From positions 4,278,001 to 4,342,000 of the forward strand of contig JAVHNS010000001.1 of NCBI GenBank assembly GCA_036872755.1: DNA of 64,000 nt. Direction: 5' to 3'. Positions 14,003-25,812 of this stretch are shown piece after piece. Position 1 is the stretch's first letter. Every line of letters begins with the position of its first letter. Both the position numbers and the translations under genes were made by a program. The notes under the pieces are model-generated. The model had not been told where the DNA came from and searched no databases. It saw only the letters and a list, made by a program, of their open reading frames with translations. The DNA comes from Orbilia blumenaviensis (Eukaryota > Ascomycota > Orbiliomycetes > Orbiliales > Orbiliaceae).

Positions 14003-14030
14003 TATCAATCAATCAATCAATCAATCAATC
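14003..14030. repeat. (CAAT)n tetranucleotide repeat
   Basis: About six tandem ATCA units. Confidence 0.8.
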
Positions 14031-14892
14031 GGCCGGGTGTGCATTGCACATGTATATGTACGCACCCAAGGATATATTTATTCCCCGACTTTAGGCAGTC
14101 CCAATCCGTTACTTAATATATATATCCTTAAGCATACTACCTAGGTACCTACTTTAGTAATCATGTATCGAGTATGCTCTCAAGGCCCTTGGGTAAGTAA
14201 GACGTACTTACTTAAGTGCTCGAGTTCAAGATTATATAAGACTCGGTAATATATTATATAAGAATAAGGAGGAGAAGAAGAAGGATTTATAATATTAACT
14301 TCCAGTATAGATATGTACTGTGTATACACATGTAAGTCGGAGAGGCAAGGATGTGTGTATGGATGGATGCACAGAGTGTACAAGAATAGACTGTGGATGT
14401 CTCGAGACACAGAATATGTCATGCATCTCTTGTTTCTCCCTTCAAGCCCCTCCCCCCTCCCCTCCCCATATCGCATCTGAAACGTTTTCCAGAAGGCTAC
14501 ATCTTGGCCTTCGCCCTCCACCTTCCCTTTCCAACCGATCCTGTGCCCAACCCGACCCGACTATCGATATCAGTATCAGTAGCATATCACGCGTTAATCC
14601 AGCTTCCGACGGTACACTACTTTAACTGTAATCCAGCACCTGCTCGTCCTGAGTACCGACTTAAGTCGCTGAGTATTTTGTAAGTAGGTAGGTACTTTAA
14701 TTAGTATGTACTTAAGTAGGTAAGTACTGGCTTGAGTAACTTAAGTAGCCACCTCCTACCCACCTATCAGTAAACGATAGAACGGCGGGAATATCGAAGT
14801 AACTCGTTTTCTATACAAGAAAATGAAGTAAAAGTGAAAATAAATAATAAATAAATAAATAAATAAAATACACCTTCTGATCAATCGTCCAC

Positions 14893-16254
14893 CTACACAC
14901 CCTGTATGGTCTCATCGGTCTCGCTATCATCTTCGCCCTCTACACTGATACGAGTTCCCTCCAGCTGCTTCAAAACCTCGGCTTCAAGCCCTTCGATATA
15001 TTCCCGATCTCTGCCCACCAGCGTCACCGTGTTCCTCGGCTTCCCCCACCGTGGATAACTACCCACCTTCACACCACGGTCTTGAACTTTATTCTGGAGC
15101 TCTGTTAGATAATCCGCCATCTGCGATTCCGGCTGGGGGGTACTAATCATCATTCTGAATATATTTCGATTGGAAGCTTCGATACGTGGGACCAGTTCCT
15201 TCTCCAACCCCGTAAGCATTTCCTGGAATAGCAGCGGGATACCGGGGAGGATGTGAATGTTCTCATTCACGATCGCAATGGGGACCCATAATTCATCGGA
15301 GGGGAAATATGCTCGACATCCCGTGCCTGTTGGCAGCGTTGCCATGCGTAATTTGGCTGATAGTCGAGGGGATGGTGTGTCCCAGTCGAAGGATGCTTCG
15401 TTCCGCTTTGATTTCCAAAGCCGCCTCATCCTTTGACGGGTTTCATCGTGTACCTCTAGTGGGACATTGAAACTAGAAGAGAGTTATCCTCTGTTAGATA
15501 TCTATATGCGCCCTTTTTTCTTCCTCTCCCTCTCCCTCTCCCTCGTCCTCGCCCCTCTGGGTAGGGAGCCTCATAGGGGACCCTTGGGAGGATGGAGAAA
15601 AAGACGGAGAAAAGGAATGCTGACATACGCCTTTGCAATGCTGTGGTACGTGATATCATCATGACTGGCGAGCAACAAGACAAGAAGGTTAGCATCGGGT
15701 ATGCAGGGTCAAAGGTCGGGGAATGTGTGGTATATTGAACATACGTCGGACCGATTCCGCCGCTGGTTACGATAAAATCATACTTCTCGGACATCCGCCT
15801 GACCGCCTCGATGATATCGGCTTCATCGTCCGGAATCACCTCGACCCGTTTGAGATCAAGTCCGAGGGAGAAGCAATATTTCGCAAAGAAGGGACTATTT
15901 GTGTCTACGATCTGGCATTATAGCAAGAACGAAAAATAAACAAGCTCCCCCCAGGAAAAGGGAACTCCGTTTTTTTTTTTTTTTTTGTCAGCCTGGTCCA
16001 CGGCAGTCGTCGTGCGTCATGCGAGGATGGAGCGACTGCAACGGGAGGAGCACCTTTCCATTGAGGACTTCATCTCCAATGACTAGACAGGCAGCTGTCT
16101 GAATCATCCGCACGGGAGCAGACGGGGTGCCGGTGCCTGGACGGGCCACTTCCGACATCTTGCAAGGGAAACGATGTAAAGCCGGCTTCGAGAATAGGAG
16201 GGCGGAAGAATTCGAGTGCAAATGTCGCAGGATCCGTGCACGTGTGGAGAACAT
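14893..16254 (-). CDS. MoaB/CinA-type molybdopterin-binding domain protein
   Basis: Minus-strand exons 16054-16254, 15745-15911, 15629-15664 (36 nt) and 14893-15472 give 327 residues. After an Arg/Ser-rich N-terminus (MFSTRARILRHLHSNSSA) that could be a mitochondrial presequence, the MoCF-biosynthesis fold shows [37 protein letters not shown] and the hallmark VTSGGIGPTHDDITY. A C-terminal extension follows. This type is found in fungi as a stand-alone protein related to CinA and to the N-terminal half of FAD synthetase; its exact reaction is not settled, so I name only the domain. An internal ATG (16162, MSEVARPG) could yield a cytosolic form. It is divergent from the GMF gene. Confidence 0.88.
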
Positions 16255-16878
16255 TTGATTTGAAGCCCGATTGCCCTTAATTTGATAACTTAACCTTCCC
16301 GTACGCGCGCCTGCCTCTGACCGAGTTACCGCGCTGGAAAGGGTCCCATGTGTGTCGTGATTCTAGCGTGGGCTGGTCCAATATATAATTCTTACTTAAA
16401 CCCTTTCATCACATTGCGACTGCTACTGACTAGCTCGATCTGATTCGATTCTAATTTTGAACGGAACTCTGATCAGAATCGGGTCGGAAGGTCGGAAGTT
16501 ATTGTGGCGGTACATACAGAGAGTCGGGGGTGCGCACATATGCCAAGACTTTATATTGGTTCACCAGCCACAGTCTCGTGAGCTTATCCTCCTTCGGTTA
16601 GCTACGAGTAATCCTGAGCCAGCCAGCTACTTCAACACTGTCACTGGTATCGATATCGATAACCTCATTGTATTAACACATAAGGTTAACGTTTAGACCG
16701 AGCGACAGCGTGGTACTTCAAGCCCTAAGAAATAGATCTCGACATACTTTTGTTTCTCTTTCGTTGGGAAGCTTCTCTCTACAGCTCTATTTGCCATCAT
16801 TTCTTCTGCTTATTCTGATCATATATATCGATAACCAGGCTCAGCTGACCTGCCCACCAAAAAAAAAAAAAAGCCATA
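16255..16878. promoter_or_regulatory. shared promoter region, molybdopterin-domain gene / GMF
   Basis: 624 bases between two divergent start codons, so it must hold both promoters. It contains a GATATCGATATC-like palindrome near 16650 and a run of A at about 16859-16872, just before the GMF ATG. I assign no specific site. Confidence 0.45.
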
Positions 16879-17593
16879 ATGGTATTTCGAAGCTGAACAC
16901 CCAAACCTCAGGCTTGGGGATGTTTCTGACAACACTCCGCTTCTGTTATCCTAGGCGTCTGAATCCCGACTTTATGTCTTCAGCGAGGAAACGAAGAAAC
17001 AACTACGGAAGTTTAGACTCTCTACATCTAGAGCAACGACGCCTCAGGCTCGCATCTGTGCGTCATCGCCTTCCCCTCCATGACTTCCCGTCCCGCTCGT
17101 CAAAAATATGATGCAAAAATGCGGGGTGCCTTATTTTTGGGTTATATAAATAAACTTTCCTTCCAGAACTCTTAGAAGACTAACCCGGTTTCTGGCACAT
17201 CCTACTAGATGCTATCGATAGGAAGTCGCTAGAGATCAAAGAGTCTGGCTCGGAGGTGTACACGTCCTTGGAGGATATCGCGGATGCCCTCCCAGAGAAC
17301 ACACCAAGATACGTTCTTCTAAGTCATCCAGTGACGCTGGTAGGTGGTTCTACTTGAATGCGTTTTTCTCTCCCATAATCTCGCTTGGCCTGACCGGCGC
17401 CTAGAAATCTGGACGTTTTTCGGCGCCGTACGTGCTGCTTTATTATATGCCCGTGAACTCAAATAACGAACTACGAATGCTGTATGCTGGTGCTAAAGAG
17501 CTCATGCGAAATACCGCCGAGGTCGGCAAGGTCATAGAGGTTTCGGACGAGGAGGAAGTGATAGCGGTCAAGGATACATTGGGAGATGCATGA
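16879..17593 (+). CDS. glia maturation factor (ADF-H family)
   Basis: Exons 16879-16881 (the ATG alone), 16955-17057, 17209-17339 and 17405-17593 give 141 residues, the usual GMF length. The protein reads MASESRLYVFSEETKKQLRKFRLSTSR, then SGSEVYTSLEDIADALPENTPRYVLLSHPVTL and the family hallmark ELRMLYAGAKELMRNTAEVGKVIEV. GMF (yeast Aim7) binds Arp2/3 and removes branched actin filaments. Starting from an exon that contains nothing but the initiator codon is unusual but is supported by the continuous N-terminal homology after splicing at 16881/16955. Confidence 0.92.
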
Positions 17594-19392
17594 GGAGGGA
17601 TCGAGGATCTCGAACGGGATGAATCTTATTCCTCCCTCTTCTGACCATTTCCACCCTTCAAGTTCTTGTTTTTTTATTTTATTTTATTTTATTTAAACAA
17701 AAAACAAGATATATCTGATGGGCGGCAAGCACATGAGTGCTTTTTACTTACCAAGGATTTACTCATCTGCTCATATACGCATGCGCGAATATCGTACCTA
17801 AAGTACTTATATAAGTATATATACGGAAGTACACCTGTCGTTGTGTTTCGGCACGAGTATACTAGTAATTAGGTATATAGTATGCGAGTTGCTCGTTTTC
17901 CCGATGTAATACAGCTTCTGCTCAGGGACCACCCACCCCTACCGTAAATCTCGATCCTCGTTTTTAACGTAATGTCGGTAAGTGGTTTATGCAAGAGGGG
18001 CTGTTTTGGAAGTGCTCGAGTAAGGTATCTTATGTACCGCGGTGTACTGTACGTATGTTTGTATGTATGCATGTGGAAGCATATGTGTGTGTGTGGGTGT
18101 ATGTTACTGCAGCCAGCGGGTTTAGGACAATCCCTGCGGTTAAATAGTAGATATACCAACCGAGAGGTTTAAACGCGCGTAGCCAGAAAAAGCCGAAAGC
18201 TTTCCGAGAGGCCTGTCTTGCAATTGTTGATTCAAGTTTGGGTTTTTAAAACAAAAATTAAGATTTTTTTGCCTTAGTGGAGTACATGTACGTGCGAAAC
18301 CATAGAAAATTTCCCACGGATTTTTATCTGGATGTATGGGGGTTAATTGTCTCTTTCCGGTCAGGCCACGCTCAGACGAGAGAGGTACCGGTACATGAAG
18401 GACGGAAGGCACATGTGATGGGGGTGGGGACTTGGATTGGGACCAAAGAAGGCAAGTTGTCTCGTCAAAGGGCAGGCGACAAGGGTCGGCAGTAGCGCCG
18501 CTGGGGAAGTCGGGTTCTTGATCCATTTGTCGAAAGCAAATCAAACGGGTGGGGTGATTCCAGTTTGCCCTTCGAAGCGTCCCAGCTGGGAAACGGGCCT
18601 GCCCGGGAGCCTGTTTGGCGGGATAAAATTTTGACAGCGCAGAGGCGGAGATGTGCACATCGCCAGTCAGAGGAGCAGGAAGGATGGAGACGGTCCCTGG
18701 TCGTGGGAAAGCGTGGGAAGGAGAGGCATGATCCCTGCAAAGAGGCAGCAGGATGACAAAAATTTGGGATTCCGTACGAGGGCAGATAGCATGCATATTC
18801 GTATGTCGATGTACTTACAATGCTCACAAATTTAAAGGTACGAAGGTATTTACTAAGTTGTCTATGATTATAAAATCTTGAGAGCATATATGTAGCATAG
18901 GACAAATTGGAGTGCAAAAGTGCGCCACCCGGGCGTGTTACATACTTGCGCATACGGAACGTGCGTGTATGTGAGTACATATTTTGCACTTGGGTTAGTC
19001 AGGACTTACCCAGGATGTGGTGTACTGCGGTAGGGTCGTATTGGAAGGGAAGCGGGGGGCGGAAAGCGAAAGGTCGGGTGGAGGTGACATGATTGCCGTC
19101 GAAGTCCTTGGCCGCCATGCATGATTGTGGGAGAGAGTGTGTAATAAATTGAACGAAATGATTGAACCGGTGGGACTTTTTGGCGGGCGCAAAGAAAGAA
19201 AGAAAAAAAAAGCAGACCCAGGTTGGTGGGCCACATCGTTTCGCCCCCCCCCCCATCATCCCATCCAAGCCCTGGTTCTTTTTGTCGGCCAAAGCGGCTA
19301 TTCGATGGAGGGAAAGGGGAAAGAGAGACCTTTTCCGCTCCACAGTACCGGTACTTGTACAGGTACTTGCATACACAAGTACATTACGTTGG

Positions 19393-19420
19393 ACACACAC
19401 ACACACATACATACATACGC
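19393..19420. repeat. (CA)n-(CATA)n microsatellite
   Basis: A CA run followed by CATA units. Confidence 0.8.
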
Positions 19421-19507
19421 AGGACGAAGCACATACTGGCGCTCTCGGTGCTTGTTACATGATATGGTATGTACTCCGGACTTCCTTTATTCCCTGTAAA
19501 ATGGAAC

Positions 19508-19612
19508 AGAAAGAAAGAAAGAAAGAATAAGGGGAAGAAGAAAGAAAAAAAAAAGAAAGAAAGAAAGAAAGAAGAAGGAAGAAAAGAAGAGGAAGAAGAG
19601 GAAGAAGAAGAC
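19508..19612. repeat. GAAA / GAA purine repeat
   Basis: Tandem AAAG units with GAA/GGA interruptions; the complementary strand is pyrimidine only. Confidence 0.8.
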
Positions 19613-19880
19613 GGGGAAGCAGGAAAGCAGGAAGCAGGAGCCATTGGATTTGATTGATCAGTTTGGCGACCGGACGTGTCTGTGTCCGGAAGACGGTTCG
19701 CTGCATGGTTTATTGTCTCTGATGCAGCGTTCGTGTTCTCCACCTTCCGCTGGCTTGGGGCTGGGCCGGCTGGCTGGCCACTGACTGGACCGGACTGTTC
19801 CCTGTCTGCCTGTCTGCCCTGGCCCTGTCCTATGTATCCTGTCTTGTCTCTGTTGGAATTTGGGTTGATTGGAATAAGTT

Positions 19881-19972
19881 GAGAGATAGTGAGAGAGAGT
19901 GTGTGAGAGAGACAGGAAGCGAGAGAGAGAGAGTGTGTGAGCGAGAGTGAGAGAAAGAGAGAGAGGGAGAGG
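19881..19972. repeat. GA/GT microsatellite
   Basis: Alternating GA with short TGTG interruptions. Confidence 0.75.
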
Positions 19973-21741
19973 GTGGAGAGGCGTATGTAAAAGTCAAGTC
20001 AATATAGATAAAAAATAAAAAATAAAAATAATAACTAGGTAGATTTGATGAAAGAAGAGAGAAGAATTACTGGATAGAAGCAGTAGCAGTAACAGTAGCA
20101 GTGGCATTATAGTATCATAGCATGCGAACAGATCTAGATATTTGATATCGTTTCACATCGATTTCGATATATCCATGAAGGGAGGTATTTAGTATACCGG
20201 CTACCAAGGCTGATACCGAGTGCGTATACCATACCGCTGTGATTTACTGGGGACTTGCCTAAGGGATTTTCCTTACTTTTTTATACTAACTTAATATCTA
20301 CATTACCTCATGACATCCTTACTACTCCGTACCTGTATATACCTACCCAGGTAGCAGTTATTAGGTTAGAAGTAGACTTCCAAGCAAGCTGGCTGGGTAA
20401 GTAAGTAGATAGGTAGGTAGGCAGTTATCGGGTACCCCAAGTCCAGTTCCCAACCAACAGGTCAAGGTCAACCCTTTCCCCTTCCCCTTCTAACTACCAC
20501 CTCTTCCCCCCCCCCGATTCCTTCCCATCCCCATTTCCAATTCCCATCTGGATTTTGACCGGACCTGTACTATACTAGGTACCTATCCTACTACTACCAC
20601 TAATTGGTAGAGCGGCTTCAAACCTTTAACCTTATACTCTCTTCCACCCCCCCCGTTCCCCTTCCCTTTACCTTTTCCCTTCTCTTTCTTTTCACATCTC
20701 CCCTCTGCCAACCCCCCCCTCCCTTCCACACCCCCCAATTCGAGAAGGAAAAAAAAAAAAAACCAAAAAAACTCTCCATTCTTTCTTCCTCGCACTAAAA
20801 AAGAACCTGTCATCACCAAACGTCTTCGGACCCGGAACAGTGGTTAGCTGCCAATTCCTATCCACACTCTATCTCTCTTTCCCCCTCTCCACCATCTAAA
20901 AAGTACCCTTCGTACTAGTATATCCCCTAGGTACTGCTAGCAGGTTAGTCTCCAAGTCCATCGACGCTTTCTCACCTTCACTTCACCTTTAACTTTGCCT
21001 TTACCTTTAATTCTCTCCTCGTTTCGCCGTCCTCCCCTTCCCTTTTTTTTTTTTTTTTTTTTTTTTCTTTTCTCTCTATCTTCTCTTCCTCTTTGTTGCC
21101 CTTTCCCTTTTTTGCCCCTTCCGTCGAAACCCCTTTGCTTCTGCTCACCCCAAAAGCTGACCACCAACTGACCCGACCGTCTGGGACAGGAATCTTAAAA
21201 TTCGACACTTGCTCTGCCATCCGGTCCATTCCATTTTTATTTTCCGTTTTATTCCATTCTCTTAGTAGTATATTGTTTTTTTCTTTCTATCTTTTCTCTC
21301 ATATTTTTATTTATCTTATCTCGGCCTTCTCTTCGACGGTATCCATTTTATGAGATTCACACTTTTGTATCTCTCATATCCGACCTGTTCGACATACCGA
21401 TTCCCAACAGTCTGGTTCTCGTCTATTCGCCCTCGCTGGCTCTGACGACTTTGCTGGTCTTCTTTTGCCTGGATGCGATCGACGTCTCAATACAAGCTGG
21501 CGTGAAACCGACCCGCCTTTGGAGGATATAACTCACATACAACATACCTATGCAGCATCATTGCTGAGATCTCAACAAATCAAGAATAGAAGGGACGAAC
21601 GAAATACAGATATACCTGGCTTATAGGAGGACTTCGCGTTCCGAGTACTGAAGGGGTTCTTGCCGTGTTCTTTCAATCGACAAACGGCCTTGATCGTTTT
21701 TTATCCTCTTTTGATATCCGACTTCCCTCGGCCTAGAAACC

Positions 21742-23129
21742 ATGTCGACTCCACAGCCTTCGTCCGGCGGCCCGCCCGCTGAGAAGGACAAGTCAAAGAG
21801 ACGTAGTATCCAGCGGTTCGTCTCGAAGATAATAAAAACGACCAAAACGAAGAAGCCTGAGACAGCAGAAGCCGCACCAGCCGAGTCATCGTACGTTATA
21901 TTCTCTTAAAGAATGATATAGAGTAGTATACATCAGTTTATACTATCTTTATCCCATAAATGGATGCAATAACTTTGCGACGGAAACTGACTTGTGAATC
22001 TTTTTTATTTATTCATTTAGGTCTGCCAGTGCACCAGGTCCTTCCACGGCTACTCCGACTGTTGAAGAGACACCAGTCGCGAAACCCGCCGATCCAAAAT
22101 CCGATGAGGTTGCTGCTCCGGCTGCGACGGAAACAACTGCAGAACCAACCATTGAGCCAGAGGACACATCGAAAACAATACCAGAAACCAGCACAGCCGT
22201 TGCCGAGACCTCGAAAACAAAACCGGTGTTATCTTTGGGCGCCCGACAACTTGCCGAAAAACATGGCATCGAGATACCGGAAGACTGGCCATATTCTGTG
22301 AGGCCGCCTGCCGGCGAGAGAATCGAGAAACCAATCCGCATGCGTGTTAGACGTTATTGCCATGTGTGCCAGACCGCCTTTGGGAGCGAAAAGAGCTGTC
22401 CTAGTTGTAACCACAAGCGATGCGTGGATTGTCCACGTTCCCCGCCGTATGTCTCAATCTTTGCTTTGAATTTATCGCAGATCGCTAACCAGACTGCCCC
22501 TGCCAGTCCCAAGACAGATAAGAAGAAGAAGGCGAAGGCGAAGGAGTACGACCCTTACGAAGGTCTCACGATGCCAAGCAAAACCGGAGGCCAGCCGTTG
22601 GTATATCGCAAGATTCGCCAGCGTGTGCATTGGAAATGTCATAAGTGCGAGTCCGATTTCGCAGGCCAGAAGACATGTCCCAAGTGTACCCATAATCGCT
22701 GCAAGAAGTGCCACCGAGAACCGTAAGTTCCCACTGATACCGGTTTATATTACCTGCTGGTATCTAATATGATTATAGGAGCCGGAAACCAACACCGATC
22801 GAGGAGATTAAACGAAAGAAGCCTGCCAAATGGACATGTTCAGAGTGCAGTGCTGGCGCTAATGTCACCAAAACGTGCGCGAGTTGCAGTCACCCCAGAT
22901 GTGTGGACTGTGTCCGAGAAGTGTAAGTCGATTATCTATCTACGAATTTATTGCGCTGTAAACGCAGAAAGGGAGTCTATGTTGCTAACTCAGATCGCAT
23001 AATAGTCCCAAGAAGAAGAAGAAGAAGGCCGTCCTCCCCCCGGATTTCGCCTCTGAATCGGATACGGGAGCTGGCCAATCTGATATTGAGAACCTCAACA
23101 ACGCCCTCGCAGCCGCTGTTATCTCCTGA
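21742..23129 (+). CDS. unidentified protein with three Cys6 zinc-finger-like modules
   Basis: Exons 21742-21890, 22021-22446, 22507-22722, 22779-22922 and 23006-23129 give 352 residues. I do not recognise a named family. The N-terminus is Lys-rich (KDKSKRRSIQRFVSKIIKTT), then a Pro/Thr/Ala/Glu-rich disordered stretch. Three copies follow of a module C-x2-C-x9-C-x2-C-x-H-x-R-C-x2-C: CHVCQTAFG..., CHKCESDFAG... and CSECSAGAN.... Each is preceded by a basic segment with an aromatic residue and followed at once by an intron in phase 2. Spacers are Lys-rich. Six Cys plus one His per module suggest metal binding; nucleic-acid or protein binding is only a guess. Intron 22447-22506 is 60 nt, lacks an in-frame stop, and could be retained. 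Confidence 0.8.
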
Positions 23130-24499
23130 CGAGCCAACCAAGACCTTTTCACTGATACCCAGTTCTGTGCCATTACTTCTATGCCTCGAGCAGCTCGGCC
23201 GCATCTCGCAACCCTAATTGATGGGGGCCTCTTCGATGTCTCATTTTAGCCCTTCATATTTTCTGACGACAATTGCTTCAGCTTTCCTCCTTTCCATTTT
23301 ATCAGCGTTAACGATTAAATAATCTCATGAATCGTAGAGTTATGATTGTGGTTGGATGATTTGCGCCTGGTGGTTCCTTCGGCCTAGCCTCTCGCCCGGA
23401 CACCGTGCTTCAGCGTGCTCGCCCTACGATTTGCTTTTACAAAATTGATCTCGTCGCTGGCCTTTACTCTGCTCCCCCCCCTTTTTTTTTCATTTACTCT
23501 TTTTATACTATTTACTCTTTTTTTTTTTTTGTCATTTTTGTCATTTTTTTTGCGTTTCCATACAGCATGCCTTTTGATTTCGGGTTTCACATCTCTTTAG
23601 CATTGTCAGCTTTCCCCAGAACACAGAAATGGCTCCGCCAGTCCGCCAGGTTTGTTCTCGCGATTCTCCCCCAAGCATCTGCAGGATCGAAGCCGTAGAG
23701 TAGGGATATAGTGCGGAGTCACCTCGTTCCATTTCGTCGTTTACATCGATATAATTCCTGACCCCATACCCATACCCACAACCAAACCCCCCGCCCCAGC
23801 CTAACAGTCCCCATACCCCTGGCCCTTCATTCCCTCGGTATTATTCCACGCACCCGCCTCCCCTCAAGTCCCTTTTGCCTGATACCTCCTCTCCTTCAGA
23901 AATCGACCACCCCCCCAAAAAAAATATTGTCATTCATATCGCAAGATATACGCTTATATATTACCATATACCGACCTCTTATCTATCTATCTATATATTT
24001 ACATATGTATACTTACCCATTAGTACTATGATATCAATGCATAGAATTCCCCCCAAACCTTTCAGTAATATATAGACTTAAACCTCTAAAGTACCTGGTG
24101 CCTCGCACTCATATGCCTATTAAAAGTACTCAATTACCTTTGTGTTCGCATACTTAAGACATCCTTCCCGCAATCAGGAAGGCCCGCCTGGAGTCAAATT
24201 GGGTGGAGAATGCTGCGAACTGAATCAGGTGCGGCGCACAGCCGGGTTAAATTTGGCGGGTGTGGTGGTGGTGGTGGTGACTTATGTAAGCGGCGTGGCA
24301 GCGTCGTCATCCTGAGGCGGGCCTCCTCACCCAAAGCCCGCTCAGGTCATTTGAATTCATCGCCTTCCACCTAACGGCATCAGCAAAGTCAACCGCCTGT
24401 TCAAGGAAAGCCAATATAAAGCAGAGGGGAAGAAGTAGAAGAAGAAGAAGAAGAGGAAAAAGAAGAGGACATACTCAAGCAACATCAGACAACTTCAAA
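23130..24499. other. intergenic upstream of the Pmp3-family gene
   Basis: About 1.4 kb. 23460-23560 is T-rich. 23870-24080 is TA-rich with ATCTATCT units. 24420-24470 is an AGA/GAA run just before the Pmp3-family gene. No gene is supported. Confidence 0.5.
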
Positions 24500-25196
24500 A
24501 TGTGCTCTGCCGACTGTTTCCTAGCGGTTCTCGCCGTCTTGTTCCCTCCCATCGCTGGTGAGTAACTCGCTGAAGCCTACCATCCGGCCTCCTCCTCCTC
24601 CTCCTCCACCCCCTCCCCCATATTTTTGTAGCATCACCAGGTCGATACTAATCTGCATCATAGTCTGGGTCAAACGGGGAGTTTGCTCTGCCGACAGCAT
24701 CATAAACATCGCCCTCCTCTGTTTGGGATACCTTCCCGGCCTTCTCCACGCTTGGTACATAATCGCAAAATACCCGGATCCGTACAACTACAACTACGAA
24801 CCGATCGAGGGAGGCAACCAAAGAGTATACTACTACACCGCAACATACCCATCTGTCGCTTCCCATAGCCAACCTTCATATGCACCGCAGCAGCAGCCGC
24901 AGCATGGTTGCAACCATGTCCACCACCACCATCGTCACCAGGACCGTCCACAGAGCCCGAAATCTCAGACCGGCCCCCAAAGCTACGGAACTACACCAGC
25001 TGCCTCTTCATCTACACCCCGGCCGGTTACCGAAACTGCAGTTGCAGATACAAACAAGCCAACCCCACAGCCCCAGGATAACTTGCCGGTCGCTAATGGC
25101 ATGGACCACGGTGAAGGATCCTCTGCTGGGCCCTCTCAACCACCACCGAGCTACAGTGACGTAGTTAAAGGCGATTACAAGGTCCAGACGGCTTAA
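24500..25196 (+). CDS. Pmp3/RCI-family membrane protein with long tail
   Basis: Exons 24500-24557 and 24664-25196 give 196 residues. The first 60 form the Pmp3 (UPF0057, RCI2) core: MCSADCFLAVLAVLFPPIAV, a polar turn with KRGVCSADS, then a second membrane segment IINIALLCLGYLPGLLHAWY and the family end YIIAKYP. Pmp3 is a small plasma-membrane protein that affects membrane potential and salt tolerance. The classical protein is only about 55 residues; here some 135 extra residues follow, rich in Gln, His (VHHHHRHQ) and Pro, ending with PPPSYSD, a PPxY motif of the kind bound by WW domains of Rsp5-type ubiquitin ligases. The intron falls after the first membrane segment. Confidence 0.9.
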
Positions 25197-25812
25197 ATTA
25201 AGCCATAGCTTAGATATCATCACTTAATACTGCCATAAACATACCGGTGTTCCTTATCGCCGGCCAAATATCAGCTATCGGCCACGCAGGTGTATGGAGT
25301 TCAAGTTCCATGTTGCCACCTAACGAGTACTACATTGTCTTTTCATCGAGTCTCCCTACATCCTAAGTTTTCCTGGAGAGAAGGCATGGTTTCGTATCCT
25401 TCGCAGAGCTCTTATTATTTCAGGTTCTAGTACTATGAGTCTTTTTGCTACTCTATCCATTTCGACTTGGTCCGTCCGTTGGGTATACTTTTTCTCTCTC
25501 TTTTTTTCTTTTCTTTTATTTTTTTGCTGTTCTCTTTAATCATTAATATCTCGTACCGTACTATCAGCGTCGTGACTCGGGCTTATACATGAATATCATC
25601 GTAACTCGCACAAATATATAAAATAAATACTACCTAGACCATACCCTGGGTAGCCCGCATGTAATGGTTCGCATGTATGCATATATATCGATCGTAGGTC
25701 GGGGGAAAAAAAAAGAGAGAGAAAGAGAGAGGGGGGGGGGGGAGAGAGATATAGAACGATGTCACCCACTCAGTCGAACAAACTCCCTCCCTTCCCCCTT
25801 AATATTCTAAGT
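25197..25812. other. intergenic between convergent Pmp3-family and Hikeshi genes
   Basis: Shared 3' region with a run of A, then GA, then G at about 25706-25748. No gene seen. Confidence 0.5.

Larger units (their letters stand above)
10967..14892. other. 3.9 kb low-complexity region upstream of Ras
   Basis: No gene that I can support lies between the Ras start and the 3' end of the molybdopterin-domain gene. The region holds an A/G strand-biased block (11300-11700), many microsatellites, and several AAGTACTT/ACCTAGGT-type words (near 11950-12065, 13068-13092, 14135-14220 and 14680-14755). Longer open frames here are translations of simple repeats (for example poly-Glu/Gly, poly-Gln/Lys, poly-Ser/Pro). 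Confidence 0.6.
17594..21741. other. 4.1 kb gene-poor region
   Basis: No gene I can support. The first part is AT/TA-rich with TACTTATATAAGTA-like words. 18150-19100 is more GC-rich and has open frames on both strands without recognisable products. 19370-19960 is dense in CA, CATA, GAAA and GA repeats. 20030-20600 has AGGTAGGTA/TACCT words. 20450-21740 is strongly C/T-rich on the + strand, with a run of T at 21041-21065, as often seen in fungal promoters and 5' leaders; it probably serves the cysteine-rich protein gene. Confidence 0.5.

Noticed and set aside
18140..18989. Overlapping minus-strand frames of 218 and 174 codons in the 17.6-21.7 kb gap
   Set aside because: No recognisable motif, no agreement between them, mixed composition, and plus-strand frames of similar size exist over the same DNA.
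24558..24663. Apparent poly-Pro N-terminus of the Pmp3-family gene
   Set aside because: This is the intron; splicing from 24557 to 24664 restores the membrane core, so the Pro run is not translated.
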